64,000 nt of DNA from JAEUHO01 sp046350655. GTDB lineage: Bacteria; Planctomycetota; PLA2; JAEUHO01. The translations under genes were made by a program, and so were the position numbers. The notes under the pieces are model-generated. The model was given only the letters and a program-made list of their open reading frames with translations, was not told where the DNA came from and searched no databases. Location of the stretch: contig JAXMAB010000014.1 of the NCBI GenBank assembly GCA_046350655.1, forward strand, positions 1 through 64,000, given 5' to 3'. Shown here in pieces: positions 26,101 to 33,924 of the stretch (position 1 is its first letter; each line of letters opens with the position of its first letter).

Positions 26101-26144
26101 AGCGCGGCGGCCAGACAGGCGGCGTGGACGAGACGGCGGGACAT
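23112..26144 (-). CDS. Secreted protein with eleven GxDxY repeats and a HEAT domain
   Basis: 1010 residues, ATG 26144. Signal peptide (LVHAACLAAALGVAGSASA). Residues ~25-270 are a helical domain with Cys-containing NCTREDLTFRKDMAKGIGCF. Residues ~285-660 carry eleven copies of a D-x-x-G-x-D-x-Y motif (DPGGDDHY, DLGGDDTY, DRDGNDRY, DRGGNDRY, DRAGDDTY, DLAGKDDY and others), each spaced by a Gly-rich stretch with GxGxG. The pattern is like parallel beta-roll repeats that bind Ca2+ through Asp. Residues ~700-1000 are HEAT repeats. No catalytic motif is seen. A likely structural or binding protein at the cell surface. Confidence 0.82.
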   Translation of the reverse strand: MSRRLVHAACLAAALGVAGSASAGDPAASPYGPTYTADELAALDRALHAGNCTREDLTFRKDMAKGIGCFPVVKEMLRDPMWIAPTMDAIAAAVDGKGLDLVTAALATATGLPTAGVPAGGSYTAMRAAAAKALAVPAAPLAPTTPAQALVFLEGVVGRQPEVDVTAGDTEAERAVSALALRHALPEAMAWHPVGPAPYPDRAEALDTFLKGKPQSYLHDLAARIDVPALARAWAEAFGPLLGSVASWPKEAFPTDAPVVRETPYGRVAIGTFGDETWTGDYAAIVDPGGDDHYERGRFAAAFGVANRRVGVVVDLGGDDTYDARSTDVTFGAAILGVAALVDLGGGNDRYAAGHGSLGAAAGGVAVLYDDGGSDRYDAKTFTMGAAGFGIGLLLDDATKPPPVVKTDEETKDPVDVAAFDDDRLLAWGNAQAFARPGGVALCVNRRGNDVYEAGGVYLHAPLFSDRYQSFSQGFAIGARDVDYAGGIAMVIDRDGNDRYLGDVYDQGVGYWYSAGFLWDGGGHDLYEMTQYGQGSGIHLAVGGLVDVAGSDAYVMHSGLGQGGSHDFAASVLHDRGGNDRYHGNTSCNGCGLTNAVGIHLDRAGDDTYAARRDGGFNGGRPARGFGSVGLLVDLAGKDDYLGAMKDGDVWRGMDVGLGVDLEPAGEKAGPGGGTPAADQPSGKVELPAVTRHEGPLDDKVFDELWAIACRWEVGDNRAIVPVARKRLVAAGKDVLPRLEAKMEKDDSGLEVRAYVDVLTGLGEAGARPDVVALLKRNLASPVDRRLRLALTLVGEMKVTELSAEVAALLDAKDASLPRRAAGVLQALGSHAGDDRLRAWLASAHRGPAPADGARDVGDEPRILAALGVLLGLESDPGKEVENLLDHPLVSVRSRLATLLAEHGPRYAASMRSWLLQGTFFEDTRSRALRTVLDAWTRSALEPDVSVGRAVAALLDHGDWGVRADAARLLRRWQALPKADAAVLEEVLAALEKRLATETDPYVRTQGAKR

Positions 26145-26292
26145 CGGCGCACCCTCCGGGACGCGCCGACTCTACGCCCGCGCGGTCGCCCCCGGCCGCC
26201 CCGCCCGGGGTGCCCCCCCCGGGTCGGTCGCCCCGACCGCGACCCCACGGCCGGTGAAGGGGTACCAAGGGGGCACCCCCGGAGGGTCCGTC

Positions 26293-27180
26293 GTGCCCGC
26301 TCCCCGCTCCCTCGTCGCGTCCGCGCTCGTCGTCCTCCTCGCCTCCGCGCTCCCCGTCGGCGCGGCCCGTGCGGACGGCGACAAGCCCCACGACGACCCG
26401 ATCGTCGAGCTCCTCGCGCACCTGAAGGACGACCAGCCCGCCGACGTCCGGCTCGCGGCGCTGAAGGAGGCCGCGGGCACCGACGACGCGCGGCTCCTCC
26501 CCCCGCTCGGCAAGCTGCTGAAGGCCCCCGAGGAGGACGTCCGCCTCGCGACGGTCGCGACGCTCGCGGCGCGCACGATGCCCGACACGAAGAAGCGCGC
26601 GGCCTCGCTGCTGCTCGAGCGCAGCAAGACGCTGCAGGCGGCCTTCGAGAAGGACGTCTCCAGGAAGGACGAGCTCGTCGCGGTCGTGAAGGGACTGCAC
26701 GACCTCGCGCAGGAGACCACGATCGACGGCCTGCTCGACGGCATCGAGCTCGGCGTCGACCTCGCGGTCGTCGAGGCGCGCGCGATGGCGGTCGCCAACG
26801 TCCCGTCCGCGAAGGCGATCGAGGGCCTGATCGACTACATGGGCCGCCGCCACCGCGACGGCAGCGGCATCCGCGGCGTGCTCGCGAAGGCGCTCGCGTA
26901 CGCGACCGGCACGAAGCAGGCCAACGACGTCGACGCCTGGCGCGCGTGGTGGAAGGACGCGAAGGCGACGTTCGACTTCCAGGCGGCCGCCGCGGCGCGG
27001 GCGTCGGCGCGCGACGCGAAGACCGCGAAGGACGCGGCGAAGAAGGCGGCGACGGACGCCAAGCCGAAGCGCAAGAAGGGCGAGACCACCCCGCCGAAGG
27101 ACGGCGAGAAGCCCGCGAACCCCGAGAAGCCCGCCGACGGGGAGAAGCCCGCGGAGCCCGAGCAGCCGAACGAGGCCTGA
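26293..27180 (+). CDS. Secreted HEAT-repeat protein with Lys/Pro/Glu tail
   Basis: 295 residues. GTG 26293 is chosen over the upstream ATG 26254 because GGAGGG lies 6 bp before it and a signal peptide starts right there (RSLVASALVVLLASALPVGAARA). HEAT-type helices fill ~30-215 (DVRLAALKEAAGTDDARLLPPLGKLLKAPEEDVRLATVATLAA). The C-terminal ~60 residues are a charged tail with KPxxPEKP-like units. Probably a periplasmic scaffold. It is divergent from the GxDxY/HEAT gene and convergent with another HEAT gene. Confidence 0.78.
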   Translation: MPAPRSLVASALVVLLASALPVGAARADGDKPHDDPIVELLAHLKDDQPADVRLAALKEAAGTDDARLLPPLGKLLKAPEEDVRLATVATLAARTMPDTKKRAASLLLERSKTLQAAFEKDVSRKDELVAVVKGLHDLAQETTIDGLLDGIELGVDLAVVEARAMAVANVPSAKAIEGLIDYMGRRHRDGSGIRGVLAKALAYATGTKQANDVDAWRAWWKDAKATFDFQAAAAARASARDAKTAKDAAKKAATDAKPKRKKGETTPPKDGEKPANPEKPADGEKPAEPEQPNEA

Positions 27181-27193
27181 CGCTCCGCGCGTC

Positions 27194-27237
27194 CCGGGAC
27201 CGCGAGGCCCGGCGGCCGCCGGGCCTCGCGGTCCCGG
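27194..27237. terminator. Bidirectional terminator-like hairpin between convergent genes
   Basis: Perfect 19-bp inverted repeat, CCGGGACCGCGAGGCCCGG (27194-27212) and its complement (27219-27237), with a 6-nt loop that can itself pair. It lies between stops at 27180 (+) and 27263 (-). Same repeat family as 4277-4328. No U-tract. Confidence 0.68.
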
Positions 27238-27262
27238 ACCCCCGAGTGTCCCCGCAAGCGGT

Positions 27263-29731
27263 TCAGAGGTTCTCGACCCAGCGCGACTTCTCGCCGACGA
27301 CGTTCACGAGGATCCGGAACATCGAGTACGACGGCGCGAGCTGGCGCATCACCGACTCGTCGAGCTTGCCCGGGAAGCGGCCCTGCGCGACCAGCTCGCG
27401 GATCTCGGGGATGGGGATGCCGAGGCGGTCCGCGGCGAAGACCATGCGGTCGCGCGGGGTCGAGGCGGCCGCGAGGCCTTCCTCCTGCAGGTAGAAGTGG
27501 CTGATGGCGTGGGTGACCTTGCCGAGCCCCCAGCGGAACGAGGCGGCGAGCGGCGACGAGCCGTACTTCCACCGCATCTCGCGGCTGTCGACGAGGGTCT
27601 CGACGCGGTGCGGGCGCGCGACCGTGAGCGGGAACGCCTGGATCTCGAGCCACCAGGACAACGGCGGGACGCCGTCGAAGACGCCGGCGACGAACGGGTG
27701 CGGCACCGGCGAGGGCTCGACGTCCACGACGTCGTTGCCGGTGGACGAGCTCGAGTACTGGACGATGTGGCCGGGGAAACACGACGCGACGGCCTTCGTG
27801 ACGGCCCAGTCCGTGCTGATGACGTAGCCGCCGACGGTGGCGAACCACTTGAGCCGTTCGGCCGACTTCGAGTCGACGTTGCCCTCGCAGTTCACGAGGA
27901 CGACCTGGTTCGGATTGATCCCGACCTCGTCGACCTGCTGGGCGCGGAGCACCGTGTGCGGGATCCGGAGGTGCTCGAGCACGTTCTCGACGTGGTCCCA
28001 CGCGCCGGTCACGACGAGGATGCGCGCCTTCTGCATGACCTCGACGTCCTTGCGGCGGCGGTAGCCGGGGCCGGTGTCGGGGCCGTCGGACGGCGTCGTG
28101 GGCGCGTCCGCCCCGGCGTCGCGGCGGCTCTTCTTGACCAGCGCGAGGGTGCGGCCCTTGGCCTCGTACCAGGTCATCCACGCCGCCTTGCTCGGCGTGA
28201 GGCGCTGGGACGACAGCACCTGCAGGTTCGTCCAGCAGACGCCGCGGACGACGGGGTCCTTGTCGTCGAGGCCGGCGGCGAGGCGCGGGATCGCCTCGAC
28301 GGCCCGCAGGCGGCCGAGGGCCTCGTGGGCGGCCGCGCGCTGGCGCCAGTCCTTGTGCGCGAGGTACGGCTCGAACCGCGGGAGGTCGACGCCGACGCCG
28401 AGCGCGCCGGCCGCGGCGAGCGCCGCGCACGCGACCCGCCACGCGGGGTCGGAGAACGACGCCTCGAGCGCCGGGATCGCCGCGGGGTCGTTCGCGTCGA
28501 AGAGCGCGACGACGTACTCGAGGCGCACCTCCTCGGCGCGGTCGGCGCGGAGCGCCTCCGCCCGCGCGAGGAACGCCGGCTTCGGCTCGAGGCGCGCGAG
28601 GGCGGCGACGGCCTCCCGTCGGACCTCCGGCGACTCGTCGGCGAGGAGCGGCTCGACGGTCGGCACCAGCGACGGGTCCTTCGTCGCGCCGAGGCCGAGG
28701 ACGGCCTCCGCCCGCGTGAGGACGTCCTTGCTCGCGAGCGCCGCGACGAGCTGCGGGCGCACGCCCGCGTGCGGCAGCCGCCGCACGAAGCGCACCCACC
28801 GCCGCGACGCGACGTCGCCCTTCACGCGAGGCGCCGCCGCGGTCACCGCGTCCACGACGTCCGCGGGCGCCGGCGCGAGGGCCGCGGCGACGCGCGACGG
28901 CACGTAGTCGTCGTCGTCGGGGAGCGACGCGACCTCGACGGCGAGCGCGGCCCGGGCGCGCGGGTCGTCGATCGCGAGGAGGGCGTCCACCGCGGCGCAG
29001 TAGCCGAGGAACCGCTTGCGTTCCTCGCGTCGGGCCGCGCACGCGTCCACGAGGAACTCGAGGACGACGTCGCGGACGGTCGGGTCGCGCCAGAGCGCGC
29101 CGAGGGCGCCGATCGCCGCCGCCTCGACGCGCGGGTCGGTGTGCTTCGTGAAGGGCCGGAGCGTCTTGAGCGACGCACCGGTCGCGACGCGCGCGACGGC
29201 GCGGAGCGCGGCGACCTTCGCCGCCGGCGACTTCTCCGCGTTGGCGAGGTGGAGCCAGCGGCTCGACGCGCGCGGAGCGTCCACGGCGGCGGCGGCGTCG
29301 GCCGCGGCGGCCCGCAGCGCGACGATCTCGCCCGAGACCGCCGCGGCCGCGAGCGCGTCGCACGCGGGCTGCGTCCCGATCTTCGCGAGGGTGCGCGTCG
29401 CCTCGATGGCGACGCCCCAGTCGGGGTCGGCGAGCAGCTTCACGACGCGCGCCTCGCGCGCGCGGTCCTTGCCGAGCGCCACGAGCCCGACGAGCGCCTT
29501 CTCCCGTCGCTCGGGATCGGGGTGGTCGAGGTCCGCGACGAGGTCCCCGTCGGGGCCCGCCGTCGCCGTCGCGCCCCCGAGCCCCGGCGCGCCGCCGCGC
29601 CCGCCGGCCGGGAGGGCCGTCGCGAGCATCACCGCGAGCGCCACGGCGCCGACGGCGCGGGTCCGCCGCACCGCCGTCGCGCCGCCGCGCCCGGGTCGTC
29701 CGACGCCGATCCACCTCTCCGAATGCCGCAT
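27263..29731 (-). CDS. Secreted HEAT-repeat protein with C-terminal GATase1-like domain
   Basis: 822 residues from ATG 29731, preceded by GGAGGGAGG; a GTG at 29746 is less likely. Basic N-terminus and hydrophobic segment (AVGAVALAVMLATALPAGG) for export. HEAT repeats occupy ~55-540 (LVADLDHPDPERREKALVGLVALG, LLADPDWGVAIEATRTLAKIG, DPRVEAAAIGALGALW, LLADESPEVRREAVAALARL). The last ~250 residues (ARILVVTGAWDHVENVLEHLRIPHTVL ... VGGYVISTDWAVTKAV) look like a class-I glutamine-amidotransferase-like (flavodoxin-type) domain as in secreted planctomycete proteins, with no obvious catalytic Cys. Function unknown; likely protein-protein binding. Confidence 0.8.
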   Translation of the reverse strand: MRHSERWIGVGRPGRGGATAVRRTRAVGAVALAVMLATALPAGGRGGAPGLGGATATAGPDGDLVADLDHPDPERREKALVGLVALGKDRAREARVVKLLADPDWGVAIEATRTLAKIGTQPACDALAAAAVSGEIVALRAAAADAAAAVDAPRASSRWLHLANAEKSPAAKVAALRAVARVATGASLKTLRPFTKHTDPRVEAAAIGALGALWRDPTVRDVVLEFLVDACAARREERKRFLGYCAAVDALLAIDDPRARAALAVEVASLPDDDDYVPSRVAAALAPAPADVVDAVTAAAPRVKGDVASRRWVRFVRRLPHAGVRPQLVAALASKDVLTRAEAVLGLGATKDPSLVPTVEPLLADESPEVRREAVAALARLEPKPAFLARAEALRADRAEEVRLEYVVALFDANDPAAIPALEASFSDPAWRVACAALAAAGALGVGVDLPRFEPYLAHKDWRQRAAAHEALGRLRAVEAIPRLAAGLDDKDPVVRGVCWTNLQVLSSQRLTPSKAAWMTWYEAKGRTLALVKKSRRDAGADAPTTPSDGPDTGPGYRRRKDVEVMQKARILVVTGAWDHVENVLEHLRIPHTVLRAQQVDEVGINPNQVVLVNCEGNVDSKSAERLKWFATVGGYVISTDWAVTKAVASCFPGHIVQYSSSSTGNDVVDVEPSPVPHPFVAGVFDGVPPLSWWLEIQAFPLTVARPHRVETLVDSREMRWKYGSSPLAASFRWGLGKVTHAISHFYLQEEGLAAASTPRDRMVFAADRLGIPIPEIRELVAQGRFPGKLDESVMRQLAPSYSMFRILVNVVGEKSRWVENL

Positions 29732-29813
29732 GGGGCCTCCCTCCACGATCGAGCGTACCCGATCGGGCGGGGCGCGGCAGGGCCCTCCCTCGGCCGGCGG
29801 CCCTCGCGTGGCG

Positions 29814-30284
29814 TCAGCGGCCGGGACGTCGGCCGGGGACCGGCCGCTCCCCGGGCCTCGCGGTCGCCGGGTCGCCGCGGCGCTCGCCGGGCCGCAGGTA
29901 GGCGTCGGGCAGCAGGCCGGACGCCCGCGTCTTGCCGAGCCCGCGCGTCGTGGGGTGGATCACCCAAGGGTCGCCGTAGTCGTGGAGCATCTCGCGGCAC
30001 CGGCCGCACGGCGCCACGACCGTCGGCGTGCCGCGGCCGCGCCAACGCACGGCGACGCAGGCCTCGAACGCGCGCTCCCCCGCCGCGTAGGCCGCGCCGA
30101 GCGCGCACGCCTCGGCGCAGATCGCGCACGAGCCGACGTACGTGTCGAGGTTGACCGCGCTGAACACCTTGCCGGACCGGGTCCGCAACGCGGCCCCGAC
30201 GTGGTGCCACTCGGGGACGAAGGCCCGCCGGATGGCGTCGGTGGCGGCCGCGATCAGGGCTCGGTCGTCGGCGGTGAGGCGCAT
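29814..30284 (-). CDS. Cytidine deaminase-family protein
   Basis: 156 residues, ATG 30284. Zn-dependent deaminase: C56-A57-E58 (AICAEACAL) and PCGRC (C93, C96) supply the metal ligands and proton shuttle. Family members deaminate cytidine/deoxycytidine or blasticidin S; the wide spacing (ARGLGKTRASGLLPDAYL) is of the Cda/blasticidin deaminase type. The C-terminal ~25 residues (RRGDPATARPGERPVPGRRPGR) are encoded across a CCGGGCCTCGCGGTC repeat copy at 29851-29865, so the natural end may be shorter or was altered by the repeat. Cytoplasmic pyrimidine salvage. Confidence 0.88.
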   Translation of the reverse strand: MRLTADDRALIAAATDAIRRAFVPEWHHVGAALRTRSGKVFSAVNLDTYVGSCAICAEACALGAAYAAGERAFEACVAVRWRGRGTPTVVAPCGRCREMLHDYGDPWVIHPTTRGLGKTRASGLLPDAYLRPGERRGDPATARPGERPVPGRRPGR

Positions 30285-30343
30285 CCCGAGAGGGTACCCC
30301 GGGCGCCCCGAATCCCGCGCCCGGCCCGGCGGTACACCCCTCC

Positions 30344-31213
30344 ATGCTGGCCTCCGTCGTCGGGTTCGCCGTCGGCTTCCTCCTCCTGTCCGGGATCTTC
30401 GTCGTCGTCGAACGGTGGTCCCGCACGCCGGGTCGCGTCCCCTGGTGGCGGCGGCCGGACCGGGGCACCGACCTCGCCTGGTGGGTCACCACGCCCCTCC
30501 TCACGCGCGCCACGACGTTCGTCGCGCTCGCGGCCGTCGTCGTCGTGCTCGTCGTGACGTCGGGCCGGTCCGTCGCCGACCTCCGGGCCGAGATCGCGGC
30601 CGGCCGCTTCCCGGACCTCGGCGTGCTCGGCCTCGGCCCCGTCCTCCGCGCGTGGCCCCTCGCCGTCCAGGTCCTGGTCGGGCTCCTCTTCGTCGACCTG
30701 CTCGGCTACGGGCTCCACCGCGCGTTCCACCGCCGCCCGCTCTGGCCGCTCCACGCCGTCCACCACTCGAGCCCGCGGCTCGACTGGCTCTCCTCGATCC
30801 GCGTCCACCCGCTCAACCAGGTCCTCACGAAGGTCGCCGAGGGCTCGACGCTCCTCCTCGCCGGCTTCGACCCGCGCGTGTTCGCGATCGTGACGCCCTT
30901 CCTCACCTTCTACGCGATCCTCCTCCACGCCGACGTCCCGTGGACCTTCGGCCCGCTCCGCCGCGTGATCGCGAGCCCCATGTTCCACCGCTGGCACCAC
31001 GCCGCCGACCGCGAGGCCTGGGACAAGAACTTCGCGGGCCTCTTCGCCTTCTGGGACGTGCTCTTCGGCACCTACCACCTCCCCGCCGGCGTGTTCCCCC
31101 GCGCGCTCGGCGCGCCCGGCGAGCCCGTGCCCGGTCGCTTCCTCGCGCAGTTGCTCTACCCCTTCCGCCGCGCGAAGCCCGGCGAGCGCCTCGCGCGCGA
31201 CGCCGCCGCCTGA
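30344..31213 (+). CDS. Sterol desaturase/fatty acid hydroxylase-family enzyme
   Basis: 289 residues, ATG 30344. Integral membrane di-iron enzyme with the three His boxes: HRAFH (HxxxH), HAVHHSS (HxxHH) and RWHHAAD (HxxHH type), plus further His in IRVHPLN and LLHADVPW. Four or more membrane helices surround them. Such proteins oxidise lipids (sterols, fatty acids, alkylglycerols, carotenoids); the substrate cannot be read from sequence. Spacing to the upstream divergent deaminase is 59 bp. Confidence 0.9.
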   Translation: MLASVVGFAVGFLLLSGIFVVVERWSRTPGRVPWWRRPDRGTDLAWWVTTPLLTRATTFVALAAVVVVLVVTSGRSVADLRAEIAAGRFPDLGVLGLGPVLRAWPLAVQVLVGLLFVDLLGYGLHRAFHRRPLWPLHAVHHSSPRLDWLSSIRVHPLNQVLTKVAEGSTLLLAGFDPRVFAIVTPFLTFYAILLHADVPWTFGPLRRVIASPMFHRWHHAADREAWDKNFAGLFAFWDVLFGTYHLPAGVFPRALGAPGEPVPGRFLAQLLYPFRRAKPGERLARDAAA

Positions 31214-31251
31214 CGCCGCGCCGCACGGGAACGCATCCCCCTCCCCGGGAC

Positions 31252-31262
31252 GCGAGGCCCGG
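31252..31262. repeat. GCGAGGCCCGG repeat copy
   Basis: 38 bp after the stop of the hydroxylase-like gene, in the context GGGACGCGAGGCCCGG, followed by G+C-rich self-complementary sequence. Confidence 0.65.
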
Positions 31263-31377
31263 TCGCCGCCGGCCCGGGGCGAGGCGAGCCCCCGGGCGCT
31301 TGAGGGCGGGCCCCCGGACGGCCGATAGGGAGGAGGGTGGGCTTGCCCGTGGGGCGGTGGTGCGGTCGAGGCTGGTC

Positions 31378-32424
31378 ATGCGCCGACGCGCTGCGTTCGT
31401 CCTCGGAGTCTGCCTGCTGACGGGCTGTGGCGGCGGTGGAGGCGGCGGCGCGCCCCCCGCGGCGGGGACCCCGCCCCCGACCGGGCCTTCGCCCTCCCCC
31501 ACCCCTCCGCCCCCCACGACGCCGCCGCCCGCGGGGTCGGTGCCCGACCTCGGGCCCAACGCGGACCTCCAGGGGTTCCGGCCGTTCCCGGCGGACGACC
31601 CGTGGAACACGCCGGTGGACGGCGACCCCGTGGACCCGAACAGCGACGCGCTGATCGCGTCCATCGGCGCGACGACGGCGCTGCACGCGGACTTCGGCGC
31701 GAACTGGCTCGGCGGGCCGTTCGGGATCCCGTACGTCGTCGTCGCGGGCACGCAGCCCCGCGTGCCGATGACGTTCGACTACGCCGACGAGAGCGACCCG
31801 GGGCCGTACCCGATCCCGGCCGACGCGCCGATCGAGGGCGGCGCGGGCGCGTCGGGCGACCGGCACGTGCTCGTGATCGACCGCGACGCGTGGACGTTGT
31901 GGGAGACGTGGTCGTCGTACCCGAACCCGAACCCGGCGGTGAACGGCTGGTCCGCCGGGAGCGGCGCGTTCTTCGACCTCGCGACGCACCCGTCGCGGCC
32001 CGCGGGGTGGACGTCGGCGGACGCGGCCGGGCTGCCCGTGTTCCCGGGGCTCGTGCGGTACGACGAGGTCGTCGGTCGCGGCGAGATCCGGCACGCGTTG
32101 CGGTTCACGGTGGCGGTGACGCGACGCGCGTACGTGGCGCCCGCGACGCACTGGGCGAGCAGCGACCGCAGCACGAACCGCCCCCCGATGGGGATGCGCG
32201 TGCGGCTCAAGGCGTCGTTCGACACGAGCGGGTTCGGCCCGCAGACGCGCGTCGTCCTCGCGTGCCTCAAGCGGTACGGGATGTTCGTCGCCGACAACGG
32301 GAGCAACTGGTACGTGTCCGGCGCGCCGGACGCGCGGTGGGACGACGACGACCTGAACGGGTTGAAGACGGTGCCCGGCAGCGCGTTCGAGGTCGTCCGC
32401 ATGGGCACCGTCGTCCACGACTGA
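31378..32424 (+). CDS. Lipoprotein of unknown function
   Basis: 348 residues, ATG 31378. Lipoprotein signal peptide (RRRAAFVLGVCLLTGC with Cys at the lipobox), then Gly/Pro/Thr-rich linker and a globular domain from ~residue 60. Notable segments: FPADDPWNTPVDGDPVDPNSD, FGIPYVVVAGTQPRVPMTF, DRHVLVIDRDAWTLWETW, LPVFPGLVRYDEVVGRGEIRHALRFTV and LACLKRYGMFVADNGSNWYVSG. This conserved-looking pattern occurs in secreted proteins of unknown role, some linked to carbohydrate binding. Cell-surface or periplasmic, lipid-anchored. An array of palindromic repeats follows directly. Confidence 0.78.
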   Translation: MRRRAAFVLGVCLLTGCGGGGGGGAPPAAGTPPPTGPSPSPTPPPPTTPPPAGSVPDLGPNADLQGFRPFPADDPWNTPVDGDPVDPNSDALIASIGATTALHADFGANWLGGPFGIPYVVVAGTQPRVPMTFDYADESDPGPYPIPADAPIEGGAGASGDRHVLVIDRDAWTLWETWSSYPNPNPAVNGWSAGSGAFFDLATHPSRPAGWTSADAAGLPVFPGLVRYDEVVGRGEIRHALRFTVAVTRRAYVAPATHWASSDRSTNRPPMGMRVRLKASFDTSGFGPQTRVVLACLKRYGMFVADNGSNWYVSGAPDARWDDDDLNGLKTVPGSAFEVVRMGTVVHD

Positions 32425-32640
32425 CCCGAGGCCCGGCGTGCGTTCGGGGAGGGTCAATCCCGCCATTCGGTGTCCGGCACCAACTGGCGCGACTGGCCCG
32501 GGACCCGGCGTGCGTTCGGGGAGGGTCAATCCCGCCATTCGGTGTCCGGCACCAACTGGCGCGTTGGACGGGCCGATGCCGGGTCCGGGACGGTCCATCC
32601 CGCCATTCCGTGTCCGGCACCAACGGGCGCGTTCGAAGGC
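32425..32640. repeat. Three tandem palindromic repeats, about 70 bp apart
   Basis: Core CCGCCATTCGGTGTCCGGCA begins at 32460, 32532 and 32600 (the third with one change). Each continues to TGGCGCG or GGGCGCG and forms an imperfect CGCCA...TGGCG stem. The first two are preceded by GGCGTGCGTTCGGGGAGGGTC. The block fills the gap between a lipoprotein gene and thiI (convergent) and opens with a GAGGCCCGG copy at 32428. Related palindromes occur at 48389, 53810 and 53991. Confidence 0.8.
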
Positions 32641-32654
32641 CGGCGGGCCTTGCG

Positions 32655-33884
32655 TCAGGCGACGGGGGGAGCGTCCACCGCGGGCGGGTCGTCGGACGCG
32701 ACGGCCGTGGTGCGGCCGGAGGCGTGGTGCACCTCGCGGCGCGCGCCGGCGAGCGCCTCCTCGACCAACGCGTCCCACGGGATGCCCTCCTCGAGCCGCG
32801 CGATCACGTCGGGACGGGTGCGCGTCGCGGGGTGGGCGGCGACGAGGAACGAGCAGCAGTCCTCGTGCGGGCGGATGGAGATCTCGAACGTGCCCAGCTT
32901 GCGCGCGAGCGCGACGACCTCGACCTTGTCGTCGCCGATGAGGGGCGCGAAGACGGGACGGTCGGCGACGGCGTGGATCGTGCGGAGGTTCTCGGCGGTC
33001 TGGCTCGCGACCTGGCCGAGGGAGTCGCCGGTGACGTAGCCGAGGGCCTTCTCGCGGTCGGCCAGCGCGCGCGCGATGCGGAGCATGGCGCGGCGGTACA
33101 CGACCATGCGGACGTGCTCGGGGACCATCGCGACGATGGCCCGCTGCATGGGCTCGAACGGCACGACGACGAGCGGGACCTCGCCCTGCGTCAGCGCGAG
33201 CACGCGGCAGAGGTCCTCGATCTTCTCGAGGACGGCGTTGCCCTGGAGGGTGCGGTTCCAGAAGTGGACCGCGGTGACGCGCGCGCCGCGGCGCATCATC
33301 TTCCAGGCGGCGACCGGCGAGTCGAGGCCGCCGGAGAGGAACGCGAGGAGGCGGCCCGTCGAGCCCGACGGCAGCCCGCCGGGCCCGGGACGGCTGGGCC
33401 CGATGACGAGCGCGACCTTGCTCGGGATCTCGACGTGGACGGTCACGTCGGGGTGATGGACGTCGACGCGGCGGCCGCTGGCGGCGACGCAGGCGGCCCC
33501 CACCTGGCGCGCGACGGCGATGGAGTCGAGCGGGAACGTCTTGTCGCCGCGGCGGACCTCGAGCTTGAACGAGCCCGGCGGGCCCGCGGCGAGGAGGTCC
33601 ACCGCGGCGGCGGAGATGGACGGGAGGTCGGCGGGCACGGCGACGCCGCACGCGACGTCGGCGACGCCCGCGACCTTCGTGAGGCGGGTCAGCGCGACCT
33701 CGGGGTCGGCGCCCTCGGGCAGCGTCACCGTGAGGCGTCCGGGCATACGCTTCACGCCGGCCGCGATGCCGACGTCCTTCAGCGCGAGCCCGAGGTGGGC
33801 CATGAGGCGGCGCTCGAACTGGGGCCGGTTGCGGCCCTTGGTGCCGATCTCGGCGTAGTGGACGACGAGCGTGCGGAGCGGCAT
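32655..33884 (-). CDS. thiI: tRNA 4-thiouridine synthase ThiI
   Basis: 409 residues, ATG 33884. ThiI adenylates and thiolates U8 of tRNA and in some bacteria supplies sulfur for thiazole synthesis. N-terminal ferredoxin-like and THUMP domains (~1-165: HYAEIGTKGRNRPQFERRL), then a PP-loop ATPase with SGGLDSPVAAW (~185-195) and TGDSLGQVASQT. The C-terminal rhodanese domain of the E. coli enzyme is absent, as in many bacteria. It is the last gene before the ferritin-like gene, on the same strand but with its own spacing. A cysteine desulfurase-like gene lies elsewhere in the window (see K to R change). Confidence 0.95.
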   Translation of the reverse strand: MPLRTLVVHYAEIGTKGRNRPQFERRLMAHLGLALKDVGIAAGVKRMPGRLTVTLPEGADPEVALTRLTKVAGVADVACGVAVPADLPSISAAAVDLLAAGPPGSFKLEVRRGDKTFPLDSIAVARQVGAACVAASGRRVDVHHPDVTVHVEIPSKVALVIGPSRPGPGGLPSGSTGRLLAFLSGGLDSPVAAWKMMRRGARVTAVHFWNRTLQGNAVLEKIEDLCRVLALTQGEVPLVVVPFEPMQRAIVAMVPEHVRMVVYRRAMLRIARALADREKALGYVTGDSLGQVASQTAENLRTIHAVADRPVFAPLIGDDKVEVVALARKLGTFEISIRPHEDCCSFLVAAHPATRTRPDVIARLEEGIPWDALVEEALAGARREVHHASGRTTAVASDDPPAVDAPPVA

Positions 33885-33924
33885 GGCGGCGACGGTTCCC
33901 GGCGGAGGGCCCGCCGGGACGAGG

